Below, piece by piece: positions 47,186 to 59,567 of a stretch of 64,000 nt of DNA (position 1 is its first letter; the number at the start of each line of letters is the position of its first letter). The position numbers were made by a program, and so were the translations under genes. This DNA comes from Ophiodon elongatus (taxonomy: Eukaryota; Chordata; Actinopteri; Perciformes; Hexagrammidae): NCBI GenBank assembly GCA_016806645.1, contig JACSYO010002159.1:9260501-9324500 (forward strand). The letters run 5' to 3'. The notes beneath the pieces were generated by a model, which was not told the DNA's origin, searched no databases, and saw only the letters and a program-made list of their open reading frames with translations.

Positions 47186-49952
47186 AAAAGAAAAAGAAAT
47201 ACTGCAGAAAAAAAGAGATTTTGCTTTCAAAAATGTTTGTTTAATTAAATGTCATTGTTTCATTAATACTCAGGTATCAAACGGGATTAACGTCTTTGAT
47301 TGTACAATAGATCTTCTGTCATTTCTCAATCACGTCATTTCTTGTAGACCGCTCAATAACAGTTAACACTTGGTACTTTAACACAAACATCGTCAGTTAA
47401 GCAAAGACTGCCCTGCCGTCACATCACCGTAGTGCAAGTGAGCGACCGGTGAGGAGCGCGGCCCGATTCTGTCTGTGTGACAGTGTGGTCATTTGAATGT
47501 GCAATCGCACACAATTGTCCTCTTACACGTGCTGGCCTTTTTAAAAGAGGAACTTAACACCACAATGAAAAGCAGAGTTCTCCTCTCTCACTTCGCCTCT
47601 GAGCCAATGCATCACATCACAAAGTGTGGTCTTTTGCACCTGTAACCACCAAACAGTGATGGCACTGTGTGCGGACACCTCCGAGAGTACACTTCTACAT
47701 AGTGGGATGTTGAACTTTGGGAGGTCATAAAAATGAAAAATCAAAAAAAATCAAGATTTTCAGCGGGTGTTGCTCTTAACATTTTGATGACATTTTCCCA
47801 ACTGAGGTAGTGAGTGTTTATCAGCCAGTCCGCGACGCTGATAAGAACACGGAGATAAATGTTTTTTACATTACTGGAGTGGTGAGAGAGAAAACACAGT
47901 GCATTCATATTTCGCCTCACCGTTCGGATGAAGCAAGCAACAACTTGAGGGCAGTGCTTACAACAAGTTAATTACCTGAGCTTGATAAACGAGCAAAAGA
48001 CAGTCTACAAAACATAATTTATACGTGGATCTGATTCTTTAAAAAGGTCACATTCAAAAGAACAGTTTGTAAAAAGTTTAAAACTGCTAATATCATTACA
48101 CAGGGAAATGCATTTCAAAGTATGCCTTTCTATATTTCTTATCTTTTTTTTTAATCATTATAGTAATGTACCATTTGATGATGCAACAGAAAATAAATCT
48201 TTATGCACCCCCGAAACCAGCGAAGAGCAGATAAAGGAATTAGCAAATAAAAGAATTGAGTAATAAAGACTTAAAAAATAAAGAGCTATGCTATTTTTGA
48301 GATTTTGCACCATGAAAAGGTCAATGACGCATATGATTACATTGAATAAGAACTCACTAAGGAAAGCCCAGTAAGGAGGATTTTGGTTGGCAATTATTAT
48401 GAATGCTGACAACTGATATGTACATTAACTGCTGAGTTGTCTGCAAAAAGACAAGTAACAGAGCACTTCTGGAAACAATTTGTAAAAAGAAACATAAACA
48501 CATTTTCAAAACATGCACAAAATTACCTTATTTACATTTAGAACAATTGAATTAATATATGAATCCTATATAGTGAGTTGAATTAGCATGTCATAAATAA
48601 AGCACTATTTATCATAAATAGGCAACTTTCCACAGGATGTGAGTCTCATCTTTTTTCCGTTTAAAACACTTTGGAAGAAACTTTCAGTAACTGACGAGAC
48701 TTTGACACGCTAACGCACAGACGGAGGGGAATAAAAACACACAGAGTGTGTTATTGGGGGAGATGAAGCCGATATGAGAGGTCAGAGAGGAACTGTGGAG
48801 TCCAAACTGAGATGTGTCATTTGTCAGTGTCCCGATAAGGACATAATAAGCCATGAGTACAGGGTTGGTTACGTAATAGCCGGGGGCCAGACGGTCGGTT
48901 CTGATGGGAAGAGCCACAGGTGACAGCACTGAGAAGAGTCAGTAGTGCAGTCCCGCCCAGCGGCAGTTGATTGACAGCTCTTGGGTGGCCATTGTGTGTT
49001 CCCTCATAATCATCATCAGCATCATCAGCATCACCTGGAAAATATCAGTCACAGAATGGACCGGAACATATTAGTCTGTATTTTCACACAGCATAAGCCA
49101 TATATAACATATGGACTGTATGCACACAGATACATGAATAGAGGGACAGAGATAACGACAGAAACAGAGGTATCAATTCCTGCTCACTGTGACCGCTGTC
49201 ATGCCAGTAATGAGAACAGGAAGTAGTCATGTCCCCCGAGATAACATGTGGTTTGGCCTTGCTTGTCAAACACAAAATAAACCAACCACAGGTGGCGTGT
49301 TACAGACATGCGACCTAAATAAACCTAACCACTCGGCCTGCTGATATAGCGAGCATTCCCTCCGCCATGCTGCAGAACAACAAGTCTTGTTTCAAAGCAG
49401 CCCATAATAGGTTAGGTACAACCATAAACTGACCAGATGAGACACAAAAATGAATCTCTCTCTTTAAATATGAATACTTGGAAACAAATCAACATTGACT
49501 GACGATGACAAACACACTGTGACTTATTTGCAGAAGGGCTATGATCATATTTGCTGTAACAACCACTCAAGAATAAATCCAATCAGGCAACATATCCATA
49601 ATAACGTAACTCATCAACTCTTCACACTGAAACATGATGCTGCAACCGTGCATGCGAGTCATGTGATTGGACACATCACTTGACTGTGACGAGACGAATC
49701 TCGTTCAATCCTTTCAATGACTTATCTTTATCTAGCTGGACAGACAGATTAGAACAGAATAGAAAAGTCTACCAATTTCAGCTCAGGACACATCCAGAGT
49801 CAATTAGGGCAGGAGCTCTCACAAGTGTTCCAAAATATGCCTGTACCACTTGATAATATGAGTGGGTTGTTCATTACGTTTCTGAGATGCTGGTCGTATT
49901 GTTGAGTAAGTGGGTGGAAAAGCAGTGATGGAGGGTCAAGGGTCAATGCTAC
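47186..49952. other. Intergenic sequence and probable mfsd1 3' untranslated region
   Basis: No second gene is seen. The part next to 49953 should be mfsd1 3' UTR. No AATAAA was found on the minus strand close to the stop codon. An ATTAAA at 48150-48155 (minus strand) is the best variant signal I noticed, which would imply a 3' UTR of about 1.8 kb. Confidence 0.4.
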
Positions 49953-52900
49953 TCACTCTGCGTCTGAAGTGGCTTCTTTATGGAGTTTGGCTCTGGCTGT
50001 GGCTGACAGGTTCAAATCTCCTCCTGGAGCAACAGAGGGAGATGGGGAGATTAAGAAGCGAGTGAGAGGGGTGGTACGGACAGGAGTTTTGCTGAAGAGA
50101 TGCCACAGGAGAAAAGGAATAGGAGCGGTATATTGGAAACAAATACATAAACTTAAGACAGTACGGAGGCAGAAAGCAGAAAGAGTGACAGGAGCAACAG
50201 AGTTCAAGGTTTCAGTCTTCTCTTACCTCTGAGGTAATCCACAAAGTACAGCATCACCACTGCCATCAGTGCAACTGCAAGAAATAAAAGGGGGAGAAGA
50301 CAATGTGGAAAAGCACTGACATCGGCACTCTAAAGGGCTTAACAGGAGCTGGAAAGGCTGTCATCTCAAAAACACACACAGACAGACAGAAAATACTGAC
50401 GGCAGATGCAGACGCAGAAAAAGACTTCCAAAACCAGGTATCCTCTGTTGTCTAGGATGGATCCTGCTGCCATGGCAATGAGCGCCAGTCCCAGGTTCTG
50501 GATTGACTGCATGCTGGCGGACGAAGGCAGAAGATCAACCAGAGCGTCAATAACAACAACAACAACAACAACAACAATAATCAGCCATAACCGGTTGTTT
50601 TAACCGTGACTATGTGAGCCATAACAGGTACATACAAGCCGTAGGCCGTCCCCAGCTGATGCTCAGGTACCACAAAGGCCACCATGGGCCAAAGGGCACA
50701 GGCCAGAAGGGAGTAGGAGAGCCCCAGCATGGACTGAAAAACAAGAGAAAACACACACACATTTCAGGGCTCTCTCAGAATTCCTCGGTAAGATGTACGA
50801 TAGAAAAATACATTCATTCCATTCTTAAAGCAAAACCATGTGTTCAATTACATATTTATTTAACTCCTACTGATATTAAGCCAGATGTAAATATAGTAGT
50901 TTTTACATTAAATATAATAGTTTGCATTTAAAGAAATGAAAACGCTGATTATATTTCGGTCTACTAACGAAGGCTGTAAGTACACTCCACATTAAAACAA
51001 ATGAGGTGTCTGCACAGCAAATCGATGGCTTTCCAACAGGGGGACAAAAATGCACAACTTTAAATTCACCTGTTTTAGTTCACCCATCTCGCACACCATT
51101 ACCCAACAGCCCCAGTGAACGTCCTGACATTGATCCATATTGCAATTCCTTCATCCCACAACTGTTTCTAACTGTACAAAATAAGACTTTGTTGGGAGTA
51201 TTCCCAAAAGGTTGCTAGGGGCATTACCATGGCGATCCATGGGTTCCAGAAGGTGAAGGCCAGCATCAAGTGAGCAGCGAGTGTGGTGACCACGGCAATC
51301 ATTACCCAAACCACATTCCTCCCCGTCCTATCAACCATGAAGCCCAGAAGGGGAGATGCAGGGGCTGAGATGATGTACACAATACTGGGAAAGACAGAGA
51401 AGAGCGGTCATTTCTTAAGGACTGGAATACAGACAAATCTAAACGTTATACTGTAAAATTAGCTGGTTAATGACAGAAACGGGATTTAAGAAAATGGAGC
51501 TGAAAAAGTCAGTCTTTCTATTTGTGTTACGTTGCGTGGGATTTTAGTAGTGTAACATGTTCCCAGTATCAGGTAGCTGAACTTTTCTCAGCTCAAAACA
51601 CAGATGTTGCCACACTGGAAAAATAATCTGGCAAGCCATCCATTAGAATAAGAAAGGAAATGTGAGATACATCAGCAACAGCAGACATTATTGGTCTTAG
51701 TGCCTTAAGGCAGATTGGTCTTAATGGACTCTGAGTTACCTGTTGACAGCTCTGGCTTCAGCTGGGGAGAAGTTGAATTTTTCAATGAAGAACACCCTGT
51801 AATAAAAAGACAAGGTCACATACTGCTGCTCAGGCTTTATATTGATGTGACCACAACAGCAGGAGAAATCGAGTCGACTCGTGGAGCAGGTAGCGCTCGT
51901 TCTTCCATACATTGTTTTCTGCCCAATTTGCATAACAAGTATTTGCTCTGTAAGCACTGGCCCTCAGTGGAAAAACCATGTCAGTTGCTAAGTGATTTGA
52001 GAGTGCCTTTCAGAGAAGGAAATGCAGGTTGTGATAGCTTCAATTGGTTTCTTTCACTGCAAACCCATTTGTCAGACCTCTTTCCATTTCTGACTCCCTC
52101 CCCCTCCCTTTGTGGTTCGATGACAACGCAGCATTGTGAGGTTGCAATGCCGAGTATTTTCCTCAGACACAGGCATCGTACTGATTTAATGGAGGGTCCT
52201 CTTGGTTTTCATCCATACCACACAATGTAGGTATCATACCACCCTGAGGTGAATTGTATTTAAGTACTGGTCAAGATATTTTCCATCAAGCACTTCAAAT
52301 GCTGTTCCACCACTTCAGCAATTAGCATGTGATTTTAATATCTCAATTTTCTCTGTTGGGGTAAAGGTTTTGTAAAGAAAGTAGAATTACCGCCTCGTGG
52401 TTGTATTCCTCCACCAAACAGTGATGTTTACGTTTATATATCATGTCTGTCCAAATTATCATCGCTTCAACATTTCATCCCATCAGACATTTGAGTGAAA
52501 GTCATAATTAGCATATACGTTCTTGAGTTATGGCCAAAAACGTGTTGTTGGGTGGGGGTGTGTGTGTGTGTGTGTGAGTAAGTTTGAGTAAGTGTGAATA
52601 AGTTTGAGTAAGTGTGAGTAAGTGTGAGTGGTACTCACTGTCCCAGTCCAATAAAGGGGAAAATGGCGACATAGTAGCACACGCAAATGATGAAGATAAG
52701 CCACAGGTGGAAGGGGAAGTCTTTCACGTCTGTCAACTTGATCACCTCACCTATAATGCAAGATTAACACACATGCAAATTAGCTTAAGAGCATCATTTC
52801 CTCCATGATTGGCTTTTCTCACAAAAGAAGCCGTTAGTTCTGAGAGGAAATTATACATAACAATGGGCCTCATGCAACAACCCTCTCTTATATTATATTT

Positions 52901-55900
52901 AAATTTTCTGTGAAGGGAAAACAAGAGAGGTCAACTCCAGATGCATCAAATATTCTTAACCAAACCGATATGCCGGTGGCACAGCCTTCAGAAGCAATTT
53001 GGGGTTTAGTATCTTGCCAAAGGACTGCAGGACATCTTCCCATTAGAGGGAGACACACTCTATCTCTGATATCAACCCAGGGTTTTTATAGTCTTAATTG
53101 GGATTAATAGGCCCATAGTATTCATTTAGCCAATTCATTAAATAATTCAAATGATTATAATCACTCAAAACAGACTTAGATTTTTTTTTTTTTTTTATGT
53201 TTTAAAACTGACGTTCCCTGGCATTGGACAAACTATTTGTGAACTGTGAAGACACGATGTGCTTTTGGCTTTTGGCAAGAGCGCTCTCGACCACTTCGCA
53301 GGATTTTCTCTGATCCTATAAATCAAATGGGTACTAATAAAATACGAACATTTTGTGAATAGGAACCAAAATAAGAGGACATTGGTTCTCATATTGCTTC
53401 CTGCATGAGGCCCCCTGAATTGAGCCTTTTCCTGTCTTTATAAAAAAGCCAAACTCAAACGAGATAGTGCTGAGGCCAATGACCTGTCTAGACAGAATGG
53501 CAGTGTTAGGAACATAACAACAAAAACAAAAGCTGGCCTTAGAGTATGTCATGGTCCACACTGATTAAAGCATTCTTGTGGTTATTGACAGATGAGGGCA
53601 AAGAGGAAAAACAAGAGATAAGAAAGACACAATCTTAGAATACATTACCTGCATCGCCTCCTTCTTTGTGGAGGATCCTCTCTGCTCTTTTGTCAAGGAA
53701 TCCCAAGATCAAGGCACACACGAGTGAAAACAGGCAGGTTACAGCAGCTAAGGAGAGAAAAAAGGACATTAAGGACATGAATACATAGAGACAAGAAGGA
53801 AAGTAATGACATTTAGTTATACTGATTAGATTATCTTAGGAGTTTAAATAAGGATGCCTGACGACCGCTGATTGATTGTATTGTTCATATGGATCCCAAA
53901 CGTCCCGTTGCCGGGGGCGGTGGAAAGAAAGCACACAACTGCAAGGTGTGCAAAAGCGGAAGCACTTTTTGCACTTTTAGCAAAAAACTATAAGAAGTGA
54001 CACTTCTTTCTCATGTGACTCATCTGCAGCAGCACTTTTAGTTCTCCATACCACTTCTCCCCGTGTATCTGCTGGCTGTGTCATCCGAGATCATTAGTTG
54101 CAGAGAAAGGATCGAGTATCTCACGCGGAGACAGAGATGAAGCACACGTAACCCAAGTCTTCATGTTTAACACTCTGCAATTTTCGAGTCTTCCCCTCTG
54201 GCCAAAGCAAAAGCGTGTAATATTCACCTATCATGAGTGATGCGCCCAGCGCGGTGTGTCCGGGGGAGCCGACGAGGTCTGCGACTTTGCTGTACACCCA
54301 GCCCATGATGTTCATGTTCACTGTGCTGCCCTTGAGACGAGAGAGGAGGGTGAATGGACGCAAGGCGTCAATGACATGGGTTTTGTATAGTAGGGCTCCT
54401 TCACCATGGCTACAGTCACACAAAAAGCATCAATATGTTATTTGAAAGCACGTTTAACGTTATGCTCCGCTGGTAGTGTCCTTACCAGGCGAGCCATGCT
54501 CAGCTGAAGGCCAAACACCAGATTGAGCTCTTTTCCTTTAAACCAGTTGACTGCATAGGTGTTCTGGGCCACGGCCAAGGACTCTCCTCCAATGCTGCCC
54601 AGGAAAAGAAAACAGAGAGAGAGGGCCGCGTAAGATACTCGATAGTACGAAGCCAACCTGAGGCTAAGATTTTATTTGCTCTGCAGAAGGTCCATGACTC
54701 ATTTAGGGACACACTAGGCCGAGTTCTGGACGTTTAATGCAGGTTCAGAGTTTCTAGAGGGAGATTTCCTGAGAGTGCTCTGGTGAACGATACCGGATGA
54801 GTGGTGGTATCATACGTAAGGGTGCAGAAAACTAGCCCCTGGTATGTAAAGTTGTTTGATTATGTTCGGAAATTAATAGCTTTTAAGACAATGGCAAAAA
54901 TGATTTGCTCACCCAAATATGAAACGTCCAGCTTCCATCAGCCAGAAACGATTCACTAAAGCTCCAGTAGCAAATATTACCTGTGCAGAGTGGAAAAGTT
55001 AAAACACAACAAAGAAAATGATCCAATCATCATCCCTTTTCTGTATCGAAAAAAAGAAGAAGCACATCAAGATTTATCAAGTTAACATACCTGTCCAACA
55101 CAGACGAAGAGGGAAAAGATGATGGTCCCCAGCCTATAAAAAAAAACAAATTAAAGATAGCAAGCACAAAAGCTACACAACTCTTTCACTTTTACTTATG
55201 CTGAACATACTACATAACATACAAAATAAATGTGACTTATTGTTCTTCTTACCTGATGCCAAAAACCCTGTCAAGCAGGAATCCCCCAAAGAAGCAGAGC
55301 ACCACATTGGGCCAAGAGTACCAGGCGTACAGCTGCATGAACTTTGAAGTGTTCAGGTTCAGGTCCTAGTAAATCCAGGGAGGAAGCTCATCAGAGTCTT
55401 ATCACTTCAACCATTTTGGATTTTAATTTCCACCATTAAAATCTAGGTTGTAACATCTCTCGTGTAACAACTCTGGTGTAACAACTCTGGTGTAACAACT
55501 TTGGTGTAACAACTCTGGTGTAACAACTTTGGTGAAACAACTTTGGTGTAACAACTCTGGTGTAACAACTTTGGTGAAACAACTCTGGTGAAACAACTCT
55601 GGTGAAACAACTTTGGTGTAACAACTCTGGTGTAACAACTCTGGTGTAACAACTTTGCCTCTACAGAGGGTGACTTACCTGGATGACTTCAGATTGAAGA
55701 GCAGCCGGGTTGTCATAACAGAAGTAGCTTCCTGGAACAAATGAACTCCATTAACAGACGACATAAACAAAGCTACTGCATTTATTTAACTTCACGTGAG
55801 CCACGACACGAACAGCTTTCATTACACTGAATGTATTTGACACACACAACTCCACTATAACCAGTCAGCTCGGGGGAAAGCTGGGGCTCACTGTTGCTCA

Positions 55901-56049
55901 CCGAATCCCAGGAAGCACATGAATATCAGGACGACCACTCGGTGGAGGAGGTGGCTGGGGTCGCAGATGGCCGGCAACGGTCGGCCGGGTCCGGCCGTGG
56001 ACGAGCCCTCGTTGCCCAGCAGGCTCTGCCGCTCTTCATAATCCGCCAT
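49953..56049 (-). CDS. mfsd1: MFSD1, lysosomal major facilitator transporter, complete
   Basis: Fifteen coding exons, 5' to 3': 55902-56049, 55679-55731, 55253-55365, 55091-55133, 54913-54980, 54486-54594, 54228-54330, 53649-53747, 52639-52750, 51740-51796, 51228-51384, 50636-50733, 50401-50513, 50227-50274, 49953-50023. All introns are GT-AG and every junction keeps frame, giving 463 residues against 465 in human MFSD1 as I recall it. Diagnostic stretches are MCFLGFGSYFCYDNPAALQ, WPNVVLCFFGGFLLDRVFG, GGESLAVAQNTYAVNWFKG (from about residue 144), GSTVNMNIMGW and WPMVAFVVPEHQLGTAYG. MFSD1 is a 12-helix transporter of the lysosomal membrane that exports dipeptides and needs the partner GLMP. 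The N-terminus keeps an acidic dileucine sorting signal, ERQSLL at residues 6-11. The start is the first ATG before the conserved CDPSHLLHR region. The exon 13 donor is GTCAGT, weaker than the others. Confidence 0.96.
50545..50578. repeat. (AAC)n tract in an mfsd1 intron
   Basis: About eleven AAC units between exons 12 and 13, in the short intron. Confidence 0.93.
52398..52540 (+). repeat. Interspersed repeat, 'TTGAGTTATGG' family, copy 3, 3'-truncated
   Basis: Located in the intron between mfsd1 exons 9 and 10. It begins CGTGGTTGTATTCCTCCACC, then CATGTCTGTCCAAATTATCA, and TTCTTGAGTTATGGCCAAAA, matching the first half of the copies at 13985 and 29548. It ends at the GT tract near 52557. Confidence 0.85.
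52575..52630. repeat. 10-bp tandem repeat beside an mfsd1 splice donor
   Basis: Five to six copies of TGAGTAAGTG/T, starting from a GT tract and ending 8 bases before the exon 9 border at 52639. Confidence 0.9.
55449..55657. repeat. 14-bp minisatellite in mfsd1 intron 2
   Basis: About 15 copies of TGTAACAACTCTGG with variants at two positions (TGAAACAACT and CTTTGG). The unit is not a multiple of three, which makes all three minus-strand frames open for about 200 bases without coding meaning. The array lies between exons 2 and 3, only 21 bases from the exon 2 donor. Confidence 0.95.
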
Positions 56050-56450
56050 GTCCGTTTGTTTTGGGGATTTGCCGGGGGGGAAAAGTTGTCGACAGCAATA
56101 TGCAGGATGTGGATCGATCACATGATCCCGGCAGGCATGTCACGTGGTGTTAGCCTTGTAGCTTGTAGCCCTGGCCGTCCGCTGTTTACGTCAGCGCGTG
56201 CCCGTCGACGCGTTCAAACCGTAGGCCCGATCCCAATGTGCACGTTGAGGCGCGCTCCCGTGGACTCCGTGAGGGTTTCGGGCTGTGCTACTGTTAGATG
56301 ATCGGGTATGTTGACGGCTCTCTCCCTGACATGTTGAGCCCTTTATGAACCCTTTCCGTAAATACGCATTTCTGCAGACTTTGCCCCAGGGAATTACCCA
56401 CAATTCATTGCAATGTGACGTTAAACTCGGGGGTTACCCCAACGTTATCA
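56050..56450 (-). promoter_or_regulatory. CpG-rich upstream region of mfsd1
   Basis: The 400 bases before the start codon, and the first exon itself, are rich in CpG (GTCAGCGCGTGCCCGTCGACGC, GGCGCGCTCCCG). A TCACGTGG and a TCACATGATC E-box-like site, the former of the CLEAR type seen in lysosomal genes regulated by TFEB, lie at about 56138-56145 and 56117-56126. No TATA box is seen. Promoter function is inferred. Confidence 0.5.
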
Positions 56451-57526
56451 GTGGGAGAATGGAGACGTGAAAAGAAAGGTAAACAAAGATGTGTTCAGTC
56501 TGGCAAGTCACTCAGAAACATAAAGGATTAAAGATGGGATTTAAAACACATGAAATCAGAATTGAAGCTGTTTTGAGAAAAGAAAGAGTAGATAGATTAT
56601 TTAAAATAGCCTCTCATATTGTGAGGAAAGAGCCTGGAAGACGCTCAAATCAGGGAGTATAAAATACTTTGTACACATATTTTGATGTTGTCATGGTAAC
56701 GTGATATGTTGCAGTAAAGTGCTGTCCCATTCCTATTTACACCATTTCAAGGCCTTACAGTCTCTCACACTCAACCATCTACCAGGTGACGTCAGTAAGT
56801 CCCTGAGGGTTCAGGGTTTAAGGCCTTAGAGGGGACATTGGGATTGGGCAATAGACTGTATGGTTCAAGCCCAAGCTTTTTTATATGAGCCCGAGCACCT
56901 GGCAGGAGCACGCACAGCAAAAAGCTTTATCCATACAGAGTAGACGGACTGTTATAACATTGCCTTCCCTTGCGATGACAGGCGGATAGTAGTAACTTGA
57001 AAGAGTTCAGGTGCATTTTATGCTAAAAATACGCAGTTGCATTGCATTTACCAAGAAATACAGAGTTTTAAAAATAACGTATCAGTATCATATTATGATA
57101 AAGTACAAGGTAAAAGTATCATTATCTCCTAGTTCTGAAAAAAGTTTCCCAAACATGATATTTTCCTAAACCTAACCAATTAGTGTATTGCCTAAAAGAA
57201 AAGAAGATTAAAGCGCAACGGAAGATTTAATTCTGTCACCAATTTTGGCCAGGTGTAATCAAATTTTATAAAACCCCACAGAGAATTGTTACCCAAATTT
57301 GAAGATCTACGGAGCTTCTTACCCTCATTTAACCATAAAGTTTACTTAACGCCTTATTTTTGTATGACAGCCTGCACATTAGCGTACTGTATGGTACAGG
57401 CTCACTGCTCACATCCTGTTTTCAGCAGCAGCAAGCAGACATTTTCAGCAATCTCTGAACCCACTGTATGCTACCTGCCCAGCAAAAAACAAGTAACCTG
57501 TAAAGTCTGAAAACAGAAAACTGTAA

Positions 57527-57557
<31 letters not shown>

Positions 57558-59062
57558 TACAGTATATACACCTACTAGTGGCCAAATCAATAATTGCATA
57601 TGTTAAGGACATGGCTGGCTTTTCTTTCCTTTTTGCCTTAAGAATGTGAAAGTATTGCATGTTGTTGAGTTCTAGCTGTGTTTCTGAGTTTAACAGAAAT
57701 ATGTGTATCCGCGAAGATCCAAAACATACATTCCCCATTTCAAAGTCTTTGAGTAGAATAAGTCAAGCCTTTTCAATTTCATTATTTTCACTCACTGGAA
57801 GTTTTAACAATTGAACAATGTGTCTGTCAAAAAAGTCCAAGCTTTAATAAACTGCCTATATGCCGTTTCTCTGGGGCTTCAAGCCAAGCAACCCTAGAGT
57901 TTATAAACTTCTGCTGATTGGCAGCATCGGCATGAAGACATGGCAGGTATCTCTGAAATGAAGACTGTACCACCTTGTTTCATTAAGACTCATTAAACGC
58001 TCAGCCCTCACCTACCTGCCCCCTATTTGTCTGGCTCTTTTCTGTCCCCAACTTGTGTCTGTGCATACTTGTAGGCAACATTATCTGCAGGGTTTACTTA
58101 ATTTCCATGAATGTCATTTAGAATTTCGCATAATTCACTACTGCGGGGTCATCTGTCAGAGGATTTAATCTGAGGGTGACAAACGGTCCTTTCTCTGGCT
58201 GCAGTCGCCTCTCCGACCGCTCTGTAGCTCATTAATTTCCTGCCCAAATATCAGCTTCTGTCGTAGCCGACAGAGGGTGGGATGGAAGAAGATCATATTT
58301 CATTATTACATTAATCAGACCCACATGCAGACCCAATTGTAAATCAGGTGGGAGGTGACATTAATCCTGCAGAACCAGTTTATGAATGTCCTGAAACCTG
58401 TCTTCTGGGCGTTGCAGTATTGGAAAAAGTAAATTTATTCCATCCTATATATTCTTTTCTCCTCTTGTTCAATTCAAAAATGTATGCTGCAGTGATGCTA
58501 CAGTAATATTGTGAAAGATTATGCTTGCAGCTTTGCAGGGCGTTGTTAGATTTGGTTTGAGCAAACATCACATCTGCAGCAGGGCAATGTGGGTTGGCAT
58601 GCAGTTCCTGTTAGGGTGTATCAAACATAATTATCAGAAGTGCCTCAGATACTAATCAACACCAGTGGTACAAAAAAGATAATCATCTGTATTCAGTGCT
58701 TAACCGAAGAGCAGCGATCACAAACAGCCCTCATTTTAAACAAATCAATTAACTATCCTTTCATTTCTTCTGCTGTTATATTCAACATTAGTTTGAGCAT
58801 GTTATGGTCTACAGTATGTTCCATATCATCAACGTCTGTGTCGGCACTACTGGGAAAGAACTGGGAGATGGTGGTTTTAGCCTTCCTTTCTTAATTAAAT
58901 GCCTTTGTTGCACAGCCACCTTAACGTGGCTAAGAATGTGTCTTTGTTTTAGATGTAGTCAGACTCATTTCCTTCCCCCTTAAAATTCATTTTGAACCTC
59001 ATTCACGATAATCTAACCTCCAGCATAAAAGTTGAACACCATGCAATTTAAAAAATAGAAAT
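56451..59062. other. Intergenic sequence between mfsd1 and p2ry13
   Basis: No gene. An (AT)n tract lies at 57527-57562. The segment around 58140-58380 has homeodomain-like ATTA sites and a balanced, non-repetitive composition that would suit a conserved non-coding element, but this cannot be shown here. Confidence 0.45.
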
Positions 59063-59068
59063 TTTATT
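59063..59068 (-). terminator. Poly(A) signal of p2ry13
   Basis: AATAAA on the minus strand about 500 bases after the stop codon, the first canonical hexamer I found downstream of the gene. Confidence 0.45.
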
Positions 59069-59567
59069 GTCATTGTTATTTATATTGCTCAGCATTTATA
59101 GCTGTATAGCCTCATTTTGTTTTCACTCTGTCCCTGGTCAAATTTTGCGTGTGCTGTAATCATTGGAGAACACGTGCTGTTGAGGAAGGGTGTTGTCAAG
59201 GGAAAGTGCAGTTTGAATGAGATAAGCAAAGAGAAGGAAATACAAAATGACAGTAAGCATAATTAAGGAAACACGTTGAATGACTTAGCAAACATTGGTT
59301 AGAAGTGCGTGGTTAGTCGTTCCCTTGTATCCAAAACAGCAGTCATTGTTGGCATGAAACTTCATGACCACCTCCAGACATGTTTGACTCTTTTCTGTCA
59401 CATTGTCCATTAAACAGATTTTGATCACCTTGCATTATTTAACAATTTTTACAACTGCTGTCATTGAGATAAATGCTATTTACAAGTAAAATAACCTTTC
59501 AGGCAACGTCTCATCATGCCTTGACAGTTAACAGTTATTGATTTTCCATTGCACATTGTCCAGTGTG

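Noticed and set aside
51715..52230. 171-codon plus-strand frame
   Set aside because: It is antisense to mfsd1 exon 10 and its introns; no motif or own splice signals.
55423..55652. Three overlapping repetitive proteins of about 70 residues on the minus strand
   Set aside because: All are translations of the 14-bp minisatellite in three frames inside an mfsd1 intron.
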